From Stenurella melanura (taxonomy: Eukaryota; Arthropoda; Insecta; Coleoptera; Cerambycidae): a stretch of 64,000 nucleotides of DNA. Each line of letters begins with the position of its first letter. Within the stretch, counting starts at the first letter, position 1. Location: contig OY757309.1 in the NCBI GenBank assembly GCA_963583905.1, positions 123,055,660-123,119,659 of the forward strand, written 5' to 3'. The notes under the pieces are model-generated. The model made no database searches. It was not told where the DNA came from and worked only from the letters and a program-made list of their open reading frames with translations. Shown one piece after another: positions 37,996 through 51,451 of the stretch. Both the position numbers and the translations under genes were made by a program.

Positions 37996-40848
37996 AAAAT
38001 TATCCGCCGTGGTGAGGCGGTTCGAAATGGTTCTATAAGATATTGGCGTAAAATCAACCGTTACCGAGTAAAATGGGTGACTAGTGAATTTTCATGTCAG
38101 CCCGCAATAAGACGAAAACTGAACTTCGTCTATTCAGAAAATGTTATTTACCAATTTTATAGGTCTCGACGAGTTGGTTTGAAATGACTCTGTATGAATT
38201 TTTCATAAAATCAATTGTTATCCAGCAAAATGGACTAACATGTAAATTTTCAATGCTGAGCTCGTAGTGAATCAAAACCTAAACTTCGTCTGATCGGAAA
38301 AAGTTATATAGAAAAATTATCCTCCGTGATGAGGCGGTTCGAAATGGTTCTATAAGATATTGGCGTAAAATCAACCGTTACCGAGTAAAATGGGTGAATA
38401 GTGAATTTTCATGTTAACCCGCAATAAGACGAAAACTGAACTTCGTCTATTCAGAAAATGTTATTTACCAATTTTATAGGTCTCGACGAGTTGGTTTGGA
38501 ATGACTCTATATGAATTTTTCATAAAATCAATCGTTATCCAGCAAAATGGACTAACATGTAAATTTTCATAGGAGAGCTCGTAGTGAATCAAAACCTAAA
38601 CTTCGTCTGATCGGAAAAAGTTATATAGAAAAATTATCCGCCGTGATGAGGCGGTTCGAAATGGTTCTATAAGATATTGGCGTAAAATCAACCGTTACCG
38701 AGTAAAATGGGTGAATAGTGAATTTTCATGTCAGCCCGTAATAAGACGAAAACTGAACTTCGTCTATTCAGAAAATGTTATTTACCAATTTTATAGGTCT
38801 CGACGAGTTGGTTTGAAATGATTCTGTATGAATTTTTCATAAAATCACTTGTTATCCAGCAAAATGGACTAACATGTAAATTTTCATAGGAGAACTCGTA
38901 GTGAATCAAAACCTAAACTTCGTCTGATCGGAAAAAGTTATATAGAAAAATTATCCGCCGTGATGAGGCGGTTCGAAATGGTTCTATAAGATATTGGCGT
39001 AAAATCAACTGTTACCGAGTAAAATGGGTGAATAGTGAATTTTCATGTCAGCCCGTAATAAGACGAAAACTGAACTTCGTCTATTCAGAAAATGTTATTT
39101 ACCAATTTTATAGGTCTCGACGAGTTGGTTTGAAATGACTCTGTATGAATTTTTCATAAAATCACTTGTTATCCAGCAAAATGTACTAACATGTAAATTT
39201 TCATAGGAGAGCTCGTGGTGAATCAAAACCTAAACTTCGTCTGATCGGAAAAAGTTATGTAGAAAAATTATCCGCCGTGATGAGGCGGTTCGAAATGGTT
39301 CTATAAGATATTGGCGTAAAATCAACCGTTACCGAGTAAAATGGGTGAATAGTGGATTTTCATGTTAGCCCGCAATAAGACGAAAACTGAACTTCGTCTA
39401 TTCAGAATATGTTACTTACCAATTTTATAGGTCTCGACAAGTTGGTTTGAAATGAATCTCTATGAATTTTTCATAAAATCAATTGTTATCCAGCAAAATG
39501 GACTAACATGTAAATTTTCATAGGAGAGCTCGTAGTGAATCAAAACCTAAACTTCGTCTGATCGGAAAAAGTTATATAGAAAAATTATCCGCCGTGATGA
39601 GGCGGTTCGAAATGGTTCTATAAGATATTGGCGTAAAATCAACCGTTACCGAGTAAAATGGGTGAATAGTGAATTTTCATGTCAGCCCGTAATAAGACGA
39701 AAACTGAACTTCGTCTATTCAGAAAATGTTATTTACCAATTTTATAGGTCTCGACGAGTTGGTTTGAAATGATTCTGTATGAATTTTTCATAAAATCACT
39801 TGTTATCCAGCAAAATGGACTAACATGTAAATTTTCATAGGAGAACTCGTAGTGAATCAAAACCTAAACTTCGTCTGATCGGAAAAAGTTATATAGAAAA
39901 ATTATCCGCCGTGATGAGGCGGTTCGAAATGGTTCTATAAGATATTGGCGTAAAATCAACCGTTACCGAGTAAAATGGGTGAATAGTGGATTTTCATGTT
40001 AGCCCGTAATAAGACGAAAACTGAACTTCGTCTATTCAGAAAATGTTATTTACCAATTTTATAGGTCTCGACGAGTTGGCTTGAAATGACTCTTTATGAA
40101 TTATTCCTAAAATCAATTGTTATCCAGCAAAATGGACTAACATGTACATTTTCAATGCAGAGCTCGTAGTGAATCAAAACCTAAATTTCGTCTGATCTGA
40201 AAAAGTTATATAGAAAAATTATCCGCCGTGATGAGGCGGTTCGAAATGGTTCTATAAGATATTGGCGTAAAATCAACCGTTACCGAGTAAAATGGGTGAA
40301 TAGTGAATTTTCATGTCAGCCCGTAATAAGACGAAAACTGAACTTCGTCTATTCAGAAAATGTTATTTACCAATTTTATAGGTCTCGACGAGTTGGTTTG
40401 AAATGACTCTGTATGAATTTTTCATAAAATCACTTGTTATCCAGCAAAATGGACTAACATGTAAATTTTCATAGGAGAGCTCGTGGTGAATCAAAACCTA
40501 AACTTCGTCTGATCGGAAAAAGTTATGTAGAAAAATTATCCGCCGTGATGAGGCGGTTCGAAATGGTTCTATAAGATATTGGCGTAAAATCAACCGTTAC
40601 CGAGTAAAATGGGTGAATAGTGGATTTTCATGTTAGCCCGCAATAAGACGAAAACTGAACTTCGTCTATTCAGAATATGTTACTTACCAATTTTATAGGT
40701 CTCGACGAGTTGGTTTGAAATGACTCTTTATGAATTTTTCATAAAATCAATCGTAATCCAGCAAAATGGACTAACATGTAAATTTTCAATGCAGAGCTCG
40801 TAGTGAATCAAAACCTAAACTTCGTCTGATCGGAAAAAGTTATATAGA
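37996..40848 (+). repeat. HOR unit 7: copy of unit 3, 2,853 bp
   Basis: This is the second copy of the 9-monomer variant and carries all five private changes of unit 3 (GGTGAGG, GTTAACCCGC, AATGTACTAAC, CTCGACAAG, TGATCTGAA). Confidence 0.85.
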
Positions 40849-43800
40849 AAAATTATCCGCCGTGATGAGGCGGTTCGAAATGGTTCTATAAGATATTGGC
40901 GTAAAATCAACCGTTACCGAGTAAAATGGGTGACTAGTGAATTTTCATGTCAGCCCGCAATAAGACGAAAACTGAACTTCGTCTATTCAGAAAATGTTAT
41001 TTACCAATTTTATAGGTCTCGACGAGTTGGTTTGAAATGACTCTGTATGAATTTTTCATAAAATCAATTGTTATCCAGCAAAATGGACTAACATGTAAAT
41101 TTTCAATGCTGAGCTCGTAGTGAATCAAAACCTAAACTTCGTCTGATCGGAAAAAGTTATATAGAAAAATTATCCTCCGTGATGAGGCGGTTCGAAATGG
41201 TTCTATAAGATATTGGCGTAAAATCAACCGTTACCGAGTAAAATGGGTGAATAGTGAATTTTCATGTTAGCCCGCAATAAGACGAAAACTGAACTTCGTC
41301 TATTCAGAATATGTTATTTACCAATTTTATAGGTCTCGACGAGTTTGTTTGGAATTATTCTATATGAATTTTTCATAAAATCAATCGTTATCCAGCAAAA
41401 TGGACTAACATGTAAATTTTCATAGGAGAACTCGTAGTGAATCAAAACCTAAACTTCGTCTGATCGGAAAAAGTTATATAGAAAAATTATCCGCCGTGAT
41501 GAGGCAGTTCGAAATGGTTTTATAAGATATTGGCGTAAAATCAACCGTTACCGAGTAAAATGGGTGAATAATGAATTTTCATGTCAGCCCGTAATAAGAC
41601 GAAAACTGAACTTCGTCTATTCAGAAAATGTTATTTACCAATTTTATAGGTCTCGACGAGTTGGTTTGAAATGACTCTGTATGAATTTTTCATAAAATCA
41701 ATTGTTATCCAGCAAAATGGACTAACATGTAAATTTTCAATGCAGAGCTCGTAGTGAATCAAAACCTAAACTTCGTCTGATCGGAAAAAGTTATATAAAA
41801 AAATTATCCGCCGTGATGAGGCGGTTCGAAATGGTTCTATAAGATATTGGCGTAAAATCAACCGTTACCGAGTAAAATGGGTGAATAGTGGATTTTCATG
41901 TTAGCCCGCAATAAGACGAAAACTGAAATTCGTCTATTCAGAAAATGTTATTTACCAATTTTATAGGTCTCGACGAGTTGGTTTGAAATGATTCTTTATG
42001 AATTTTTCATAAAATCAATTGTTATCCAGCAAAATGGACTAACATGTAAATCTTCATAGGAGAGCTCGTAGTGAATCAAAACCTAAACTTCGTCTGATCG
42101 GAAAAAGTTATATAGAAAAATTATCCGCCGTGATGAGGCGGTTCGAAATGGTTCTATAAGATATTGGCGTAAAATCAACCGTTACCGAGTAAAATGGGTG
42201 AATAGTGGATTTTCATGTTGGCCCGCAATAAGACGAAAACTGAACTTCGTCTATTCAGAATATGTTATTTACCCATTTTATAGGTCTCGACGAGTTGGTT
42301 TGGAATGACTCTATATGAATTTTTCATAAAATCAATCGTTATCCAGCAAAATGGACTAACATGTAAATTTTCATAGGAGAACTCGTAGTGAATCAAAACC
42401 TAAACTTTGTCTGATCGGAAAAAGTTATATAGAAAAATTATTCGCCGTGATGAGGCGGTTCGAAATGGTTCTATAAGATATTGGCGTAAAATCAACCGTT
42501 ACCGAGTAAAATGGGTGAATAGTGGATTTTCATGTAAGCCCACAATAAGACGAAAACTGAACTTCGTCTATTCAGAATATGTTATTTTCCAATTTTATAG
42601 GTCTCGACGAGTTGGTTTGGAACTATTCTATATGAATTTTTCATAAAATCAATCGTTATCCAGCAAAATGGACTAACATGTAAATTTTCATAGGAGAGCT
42701 CGTAGTGAATCAAAACCTAAACTTCGTCTGATCGGAAAAAGTTATAAAGAAAAATTATTCACCGTGATGAGGCGGTTCGAAATGGTTCTATAAGATATTG
42801 GCGTAAAATCAACTGTTACCGAGTAAAATGGGTGAATAGTGGATTTTCATGTAAGCCCACAATAAGACGAAAACTGAACTTCGTCTATTCAGAATATGTT
42901 ATTTACCAATTTTATAGGTCTCGACGAGTTGGTTTGGAACTATTCTATATGAATTTTTCATAAAATCAATGGTTATCCAGCAAAATGAACTAACATGTTA
43001 ATCTTCATAGGAGAGCTCGTAGTGAATCAAAACCTAAACTTCGTCTGATCGGAAAAAGTTATATAGAAAAATTATCCGCCGTGCTGAGGCGGTTCGAAAT
43101 GGTTCTATAAGATATTGGCGTAAAATCAACCGCTACCGAGTAAAATGGGTGAATAGAGAATTTTCATGTCAGCCCGTATAAGACGAAAACTGAACTTCGT
43201 CTATTCAGAAAATGTTATTTACCAATTTTATAGGTCTCCACGAGTTGGTTTGAAATGACTCTGTATGAATTTTTCATAAAATCAATCGTAATCCAGCAAA
43301 ATGGACTAACGTGTAAATTTTCATAGGAGAGCTCGTGGTGAATCAAAACCTAAACTTCGTCTGATCGGAAAAAGTTATATAGAAAAATTATCCGCCGCGG
43401 TGAGGCGGTTCGAAATGGTTCTATAAGATATTGGCGTAAAATCAACCGTTACCGAGTAAAATGGGTGAATAGTGAATTTTCATGTCAGCCCGTAATAAGA
43501 CGAAAACTGAACTTCGTCTATTCAGAAAATGTTATTTACCAATTTTATAGGTCTCGACGAGTTGGTTTGAAATGACTCTGTATGAATTTTTCATAAAATC
43601 AATTGTTATCCAGCAAAATGGACTAACATGTAAATTTTCAATGCAGAGCTCGTAGTGAATCAAAACCTAAACTTCGTCTAATCGGAAAAAGTTATATAGA
43701 AAAATTATCCGCCGTGATGAGGCGGTTCGAAATGGTTCTATAAGATATTGGCGTGAAATCATCCGTTACCGAGTAAAATGGGTGAATAATGGATTTTCAT

Positions 43801-46233
43801 GTTAGCCCGCAATAAGACGAAAACTGAACTTCGTCTATTCAGAATATGTTATTTACCAATTTTATAGGTCTCGACGAGTTGGTTTGGAATGACTCTATAT
43901 GAATTTTTCATAAAATCAATTGTTATCCAGCAAAATGGACTAACATGTTAATCTTCATAGGAGAGCTCGTAGTGAATCAAAACCTAAACTTCGTCCGATC
44001 GGAAAAAGTTATATAGAAAAACTATCCGCCGTTATGAGGCGGTTCGAAATGGCTCTATAAGATATTGGCGTAAAATCAACCGTTACCGAGTAAAATGGGT
44101 GAATAGTGAATTTTCATGTCAGCCCGTAATAAGACGAAAACTGAACTTCGTCTATTCAGAAAATGTTATTTACCAATTTTATAGGTCTCGACGAGTTGGT
44201 TTGAAATGACTCTGTATGAATTTTTCATAAAATCAATCGTTATCCAGCAAAATGGACTAACATGTAAATTTTCATAGGATAGCTCGTGGTGAATCAAAAC
44301 CTAAACTTCGCCTGATCGGAAAAAGTTATATAGAAAAATTATCCGCCGTGATGAGGCAGATCGAAATGGTTCTATAAGATATTGGCGTAAAATCAACCGT
44401 TACCGAGTAAAATGGGTGAATAGTGGATTTTCATGTTAGCCCGCAATAAGACGAAAACTGAACTTCGTCTATTCAGAATATGTTATTTACCAATTTTATA
44501 GGTCTCGACGAGTTGGTTTGGAACTATTCTATATGAATTTTTCATAAAATCAATCGTTATCCAGCAAAATGGACTAACATGTAAATTTTCATAGGAGAGC
44601 TCGTAGTGAATCAAAACCTAAACTTCGTCTGATCGGAAAAAGTTATATAGAAAAATTATCCGCCGTGATGAGGCGGTTCGAAATGGCTCTATAAGATATT
44701 GGCGTAAAATCAACCGTTACCGAGTAAAATGGGTGAATAATGGATTTTCATGTCAGCCCGTATAAGACGAAAACTGAACTTCGTCTATTCAGAATATGTT
44801 ATTTACCAATTTTATAGGTCTCGACGAGTTGGTTTGAAATGATTCTATATGAATTTTTCATAAAATCAATCGTTATCCAGCAAAATGGACTAACATGTAA
44901 ATTTTCATAGGAGAGCTCGTAGTGAATCAAAACCTAAACTTGGTCTGATCGGAAAAAGTTATATAGAAAAATTATCCGCCGTGATGAGGCGGTTCGAAAT
45001 GGCTCTATAAGATATTGGCGTAAAATCAACCGTTACCGAGTAAAATGGGTGAATAGTGAATTTTCATGTCAGCCCGTATAAGACGAAAACTGAACTTCGT
45101 CTTTCAGAAAATGTTTTTTACCAATTTTATAGGTCTCGACGAGTTGGTTTGAAATGACTCTGTATGAATTTTTCATAAAAACAATTGTTATCCAGCAAAA
45201 TGGACTAACATGTAAATTTTCAATGCAGAGCTCGTAGTGAATCAAAACCTAAACTTCGTCTGATCGGAAAAAGTTATATAGAAAAATTATCCGCCGTGAT
45301 GAGGCGGTTCGAAATGGTTCTATAAGATATTGGCGTAAAATCAACCGTTACCGAGTAAAATGGGTGAATATTGGATTTTCATGTTAGCCCGCAATAAGAC
45401 GAAAACTGAACTTCGTCTATTCAGAATATGTTATTTACCAATTTTATAGGTCTCGACGAGTTGGTTTGGAATGACTCTATATGAATTTTTCATAAAATCA
45501 ATCGTTATCCAGCAAAATGGTGTAACATGTAAATTTTCATAGGAGAGCTCGTAGTGAATCAAAACCTAAACTTCGTCTGATCGGAAAAAGTTATATAGAA
45601 AAATTATCCGCCGTGATGAGGCGGTTCGAAATAGTTCTATAAGATATTGGCGTAAAATCAACCGTTACCGAGTAAAATGGGTGAATAGTGAATTTTCATG
45701 TCAGCCCGTAATAAGACGAAAACTGAACTTCGTCTATTCAGAAAATGTTATTTACCAATTTTATAGGTCTCGACGAGTTGGTTTGAAATGACTCTGTATG
45801 AATTTTTCATAAAATCAATTGTTATCCAGCAAAATGGACTAACATGTAAATTTTCAATGCAGAGCTCGTAGTGAATCAAAACCTAAACTTCGTCTAATCG
45901 GAAAAAGTTATATAGAAAAATTATCCGCCGTGATGAGGCGGTTCGAAATGGTTCTATAAGACATTGGCGTGAAATCAACCGTTACCGAGTAAAATGGGTG
46001 AATAATGGATTTTCATGTTAGCCCGCAATAAGACGAAAACTGAACTTCGTCTATTCAGAATATGTTATTTACCAATTTTATAGGTCTCGACGAGTTGGTT
46101 TGGAATGACTCTATATGAATTTTTCATAAAATCAATTGTTATCCAGCAAAATGGACTAACATGTTAATCTTCATAGGAGAGCTCGTAGTGAATCAAAACC
46201 TAAACTTCGTCCGATCGGAAAAAGTTATATAGA

Positions 46234-46550
46234 AAAATTATCCGCCGTTATGAGGCGGTTCGAAATGGCTCTATAAGATATTGGCGTAAAATCAACCGTT
46301 ACCGAGTAAAATGGGTGAATAGTGAATTTTCATGTCAGCCCGTAATAAGACGAAAACTGAACTTCGTCTATTCAGAAAATGTTATTTACCAATTTTATAG
46401 GTCTCGACGAGTTGGTTTGAAATGATTCTGTATGAATTATTCATAAAATCAATTGTTATCCAGCAAAATGGACTAACATGTTAATCTTCATAGGAGAGCT
46501 CGTAGTGAATCAAAACCTAAACTTCGTCTGATCGGAAAAAGTTATATAGA
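46234..46550 (+). repeat. Hybrid monomer T26/T28
   Basis: The 5' part has GTTATGAGG and GGCTCT (T26). The 3' part has GATTCTGTATGAATTATTC and GTTAATCTTC (T28). Two monomers are lost relative to 7922-8872, which gives the exact 634-bp change of offset seen downstream. Confidence 0.8.
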
Positions 46551-47015
46551 AAAATTATCCGCCGTTGTCAGGCGGTTCGAAATGGCTCTATAAGATATTG
46601 GCGTAAAATCAACCGTTACCGAGTAAAATGGGTGAATAGTGAATATTCATGTTAGCCCGCAATAAGACGAAAACTGAACTTCGTCTATTCAGAAAATGTT
46701 ATTTACCAATTTTATAGGTCTCGACGAGTTGGTTTGAAATGATTCTGTATGAATTTTTCATGAAATCAATTGTTATCCAGCAAAATGGACGAACATGGAC
46801 TAAAATGGACTAAGACGAAAACTGAACTTCGTCTATTCAGAATATGTTATTTACCAATTTTATAGGTCTCGACGAGTTGGTTTGGAACTATTCTATATGA
46901 ATTTATCATAAAATCAATCGTTATCCAGCAAAATGGACTAACATGTAAATTTTCATAGGAGAGCTCGTAGTGAATCAAAACCTAAACTTCGTCTGATCGG
47001 AAAAAGTTATATAGA
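46551..47015 (+). repeat. Truncated fused monomer pair T29/T30, third copy
   Basis: It has the same 169-bp loss, with the junction at 46785-46814. The first 10-mer is ATGGACGAAC (T to G), private to this copy, and the T30 part reads CCAGCAAAATGG as in ordinary monomers. Confidence 0.9.
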
Positions 47016-49232
47016 AAAATTATCCGCCGTGATGAGGCGGTTCGAAATGGTTCTATAAGATATTGGCGTAAAATCAACCGTTACCGAGTAAAATGGGTGA
47101 ATAGTGGATTTTCATGTTAGCCCGCAATAAGACGAAAACTGAACTTCGTCTATTCAGAAAATGTTATTTACCAATTTTATAGGTCTCGACGAGTTGGTTT
47201 GAAATGACTGTATGAATTTTTCATAAAATCAATTGTTATCCAGCAAAATGGACTAACATGTAAATTTTCGATGCAGAGCTCGTAGTGAATCAAAACCTAA
47301 ACTTCGTCTGATCGGAAAAAGTTATATAGAAAAATTATCCGCCGTGATGAGGCGGTTCGAAATGGTTCTATAAGATATTGGCGTAAAATCAACCGTTACC
47401 GAGTAAAATGGGTGAATAGTGGATTTTCATGTTAGCCCGCAATAAGACGAAAACTGAACTTCGTCTATTCAGAATATGTTATTTACCCATTTTATAGGTC
47501 TCGACGAGTTGGTTTGGAATGACTCTATATGAATTTTTCATAAAATCAATCGTTATCCAGCAAAATGGACTAACATGTAAATTTTCATAGGAGAACTCGT
47601 AGTGAATCAAAACCTAAACTTCGTCTGATCGGAAAAAGTTATATAGAAAAATTATCCGCCGTGATGAGGCGGTTCGAAATGGTTCTATAAGATATTGGCG
47701 TAAAATCAACCGTTACCGAGTAAAATGGGTGAATAATGGATTTTCATGTAAGCCCACAATAAGACGAAAACTGAACTTCGTCTATTCAGAATATGTTATT
47801 TACCAATTTTATAGGTCTCGACGAGTTGGTTTGGAACTATTCTATATGAATTTTTCATAAAATCAATCGTTATCCAGCAAAATGGACTAACATGTAAATT
47901 TTCATAGGAGAGCTCGTAGTGAATCAAAACCTAAACTTCGTCTGATCGGAAAAAGTTATATAGAAAAATTATCCGCCGTGATGAGGCGGTTTGAAATGGT
48001 TCTATAAGATATTGGCGTAAAATCAACCGTTACCGAGTAAAATGGGTGAATAGTGAATTTTCATGTCAGCTCGTAATAAGACGAAAACTGAACTTCGTCT
48101 ATTCAGAAAATGTTATTTACCAATTTTATAGGTCTCGACGAGTTGGTTTGAAATGACTCTGTATGAATTTTTCATAAAATCAATTGTTATCCAGCAAAAT
48201 GGACTAACATGTAAATTTTCGATGCAGAGCTCGTAGTGAATCAAAACCTAAACTTCGTCTGATCGGAAAAAGTTATATAGAAAAATTATCCGCCGTGATG
48301 AGGCGGTTCGAAATTGTTCTATAAGATATTGGCGTAAAATCAACCGTTACCGAGTAAAATGGGTGACTAGTGAATTTTCATGTCAGCCCGTAATAAGACG
48401 AAAACTGAAATTCGTCTATTCAGAAAATGTTATTTACCAATTTTATAGGTCTCGACGAGTTGGTTTGGAATGACTCTTTTTGAATTTTTCATAAAATCAA
48501 TCGTAATCCAGCAAAATGGACTAACATGTAAATTTTCAATGCAGAGCTCGTAGTGAATCAAAACCTAAACTTCGTCTGATCGGAAAAAGTTATATAGAAA
48601 AATTATCCGCCGTGATGAGGCGGTTCGAAATGGTTCTATAAGATATTGGCGTAAAATCAACCGTTACCGAGTAAAATGGGTGACTAGTGAATTTTCATGT
48701 CAGCCCGCAATAAGACGAAAACTGAACTTCGTCTATTCAGAAAATGTTATTTACCAATTTTATAGGTCTCGACGAGTTGGTTTGAAATGACTCTGTATGA
48801 GTTTTTCATAAAATCAATTGTTATCCAGCAAAATGGACTAACATGTAAATTTTCAATGCTGAGCTCGTAGTGAATCAAAACCTAAACGTCGTCTGATCGG
48901 AAAAAGTTATATAGAAAAATTATCCTCCGTGATGAGGCGGTTCGAAATGGTTCTATAAGATATTGGCGTAAAATCAACCGTTACCGAGTAAAATGGGTGA
49001 ATAGTGAATTTTCATGTTAGCCCGCAATAAGACGAAAACTGAACTTCGTCTATTCAGAATATGTTATTTACCAATTTTATAGGTCTCGACGAGTTGGTTT
49101 GGAATGACTCTATATGAATTTTTCATAAAATCAATCGTTATCCAGCAAAATGGACTAACATGTAAATTTTCATAGGAGAGCTCGTAGTGAATCAAAACCT
49201 AAACTTCGTCTGATCGGAAAAAGTTATATAGA

Positions 49233-49866
49233 AAAATTATCCGCCGTGATGAGGCGGTTCGAAATGGTTCTATAAGATATTGGCGTAAAATCAACCGTTA
49301 CCGAGTAAAATGGGTGAATAGTGAATTTTCATGTCAGCCCGTAATAAGACGAAAACTGAACTTCGTCTATTCAGAAAATGTTATTTACCAATTTTATAGG
49401 TCTCGACGAGTTGGTTTGAAATGACTCTGTATGAATTTTTCATAAAATCACTTGTTATCCAGCAAAATGGACTAACATGTAAATTTTCATAGGAGAGCTC
49501 GTGGTGAATCAAAACCTAAACTTCGTCTGATCGGAAAAAGTTATATAGAAAAATTATCCGCCGTGATGAGGCGGTTCGAAATGGTTCTATAAGATATTGG
49601 CGTAAAATCAACCGTTACCGAGTAAAATGGGTGAATAGTGGATTTTCATGTTAGCCCGCAATAAGACGAAAACTGAACTTCGTCTATTCAGAATATGTTA
49701 CTTACCAATTTTATAGGTCTCGACGAGTTGGTTTGAAATGAATCTCTATGAATTTTTCATAAAATCAATCGTTATCCAGCAAAATGGACTAACATGTAAA
49801 TTTTCATAGGAGAACTCGTAGTGAATCAAAACCTAAACTTCGTCTGATCGGAAAAAGTTATATAGA
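49233..49866 (+). repeat. Two successive hybrid monomers, T3/T4 and T5/T10
   Basis: The first monomer begins like T3 (AACCGTTACC) and ends like T4 (GACTCTG, AGCTCGTGG), but without GTTATGTAG. The second (49550-49866) has T5 features TTACTTACC and GAATCTCTATG, then T10 features AATCGTTATCC and GGAGAACTC, and is followed by T11. Together they remove T6-T9 and one monomer of the T3/T4 pair. Confidence 0.7.
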
Positions 49867-50500
49867 AAAATTATCCGCCGTGATGAGGCAGTTCGAAATG
49901 GTTTTATAAGATATTGGCGTAAAATCAACCGTTACCGAGTAAAATGGGTGAATAATGAATTTTCATGTCAGCCCGTAATAAGACGAAAACTGAACTTCGT
50001 CTATTCAGAAAATGTTATTTACCAATTTTATAGGTCTCGACGAGTTGGTTTGAAATGATTCTGTATGAATTTTTCATAAAATCAATTGTTATCCAGCAAA
50101 ATGGACTAACATGTAAATTTTCAATGCAGAGCTCGTAGTGAATCAAAACCTAAACTTCGTCTGATCGGAAAAAGTTATATAAAAAAATTATCCGCCGTGA
50201 TGAGGCGGTTCGAAATGGTTCTATAAGATATTGGCGTAAAATCAACCGTTACCGAGTAAAATGGGTGAATAGTGGATTTTCATGTTAGCCCGCAATAAGA
50301 CGAAAACTGAAATTCGTCTATTCAGAAAATGTTATTTACCAATTTTATAGGTCTCGACGAGTTGGTTTGAAATGATTCTTTATGAATTTTTCATAAAGTC
50401 AATTGTTATCCAGCAAAATGGACTAACATGTAAATCTTCATAGGAGAGCTCGTAGTGAATCAAAACCTAAACTTCGTCTGATCGGACAAAGTTATATAGA

Positions 50501-51451
50501 AAAATTATCCGCCGTGATGAGGCGGTTCGAAATGGTTCTATAAGATATTGGCGTAAAATCAACCGTTACCGAGTAAAATGGGTGAATAGTGGATTTTCAT
50601 GTTAGCCCGCAATAAGACGAAAACTGAACTTCGTCTATTCAGAATATGTTATTTACCCATTTTATAGGTCTCGACGAGTTGGTTTGGAATGACTCTATAT
50701 GAATTTTTCATAAAATCAATCGTTATCCAGCAAAATGGACTAACATGTAAATTTTCATAGGAGAACTCGTAGTGAATCAAAACCTAAACTTTGTCTGATC
50801 GGAAAAAGTTATATAGAAAAATTATTCGCCGTGATGAGGCGGTTCGAAATGGTTCTATAAGATATTGGCGTAAAATCAACCGTTACCGAGTAAAATGGGT
50901 GAATAGTGGATTTTCATGTAAGCCCACAATAAGACGAAAACTGAACTTCGTCTATTCAGAATATGTTATTTTCCAATTTTATAGGTCTCGACGAGTTGGT
51001 TTGGAACTATTCTATATGAATTTTTCATAAAATCAATCGTTATCCAGCAAAATGGACTAACATGTAAATTTTCATAGGAGAGCTCGTAGTGAATCAAAAC
51101 CTAAACTTCGTCTGATCGGAAAAAGTTATAAAGAAAAATTATTCACCGTGATGAGGCGGTTCGAAATGGTTCTATAAGATATTGGCGTAAAATCAACTGT
51201 TACCGAGTAAAATGGGTGAATAGTGGATTTTCATGTAAGCCCACAATAAGACGAAAACTGAACTTCGTCTATTCAGAATATGTTATTTACCAATTTTATA
51301 GGTCTCGACGAGTTGGTTTGGAACTATTCTATATGAATTTTTCATAAAATCAATGGTTATCCAGCAAAATGAACTAACATGTTAATCTTCATAGGAGAGC
51401 TCGTAGTGAATCAAAACCTAAACTTCGTCTGATCGGAAAAAGTTATATAGA
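50501..51451 (+). repeat. 951-bp tandem duplication, first copy (T13-T14-T15)
   Basis: Three monomers, T13 (TTTACCCATTT, AACTTTGTC), T14 (ATTCGCCG, GTAAGCCCAC, TATTTTCC) and T15 (ATTCACCG, AATGGTTATCC, AATGAACTAAC), are followed by another copy of themselves. The period is exactly 3 x 317 bp. A private CGGACAAAG just before the first copy (50484) is absent from the second. Confidence 0.85.

Larger units (their letters stand above)
23593..45552 (+). repeat. Long-range duplication, copy B
   Basis: This is the second copy of the 21.96-kb segment. It is separated from copy A by 21961-23592, which is itself a copy of the T4-T9 end of unit 3 at 6,336 bp distance, with small differences such as TGGGTTAATAG (22087) and ATGAGTGAATAG (22720). 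The absence of visible divergence over 22 kb implies very recent amplification or an assembly duplicate. Confidence 0.85.
40849..48598 (+). repeat. HOR unit 8: 25 monomers, 7,750 bp
   Basis: It starts as a copy of unit 4 (T1, T2/T10, T11-T23) and leaves it at 45553, where unit 4 switches to T4 but this unit continues T24, T25. It then has a T26/T28 hybrid (46234), the truncated T29/T30 pair, and T31-T35 in full. The length is 25 x 317 minus 175, fully explained by T16, T21, T22, T29/T30 and T31 losses. It is one of two units, with unit 9, that carry both the truncated pair and the complete T31-T35 tail. Confidence 0.85.
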
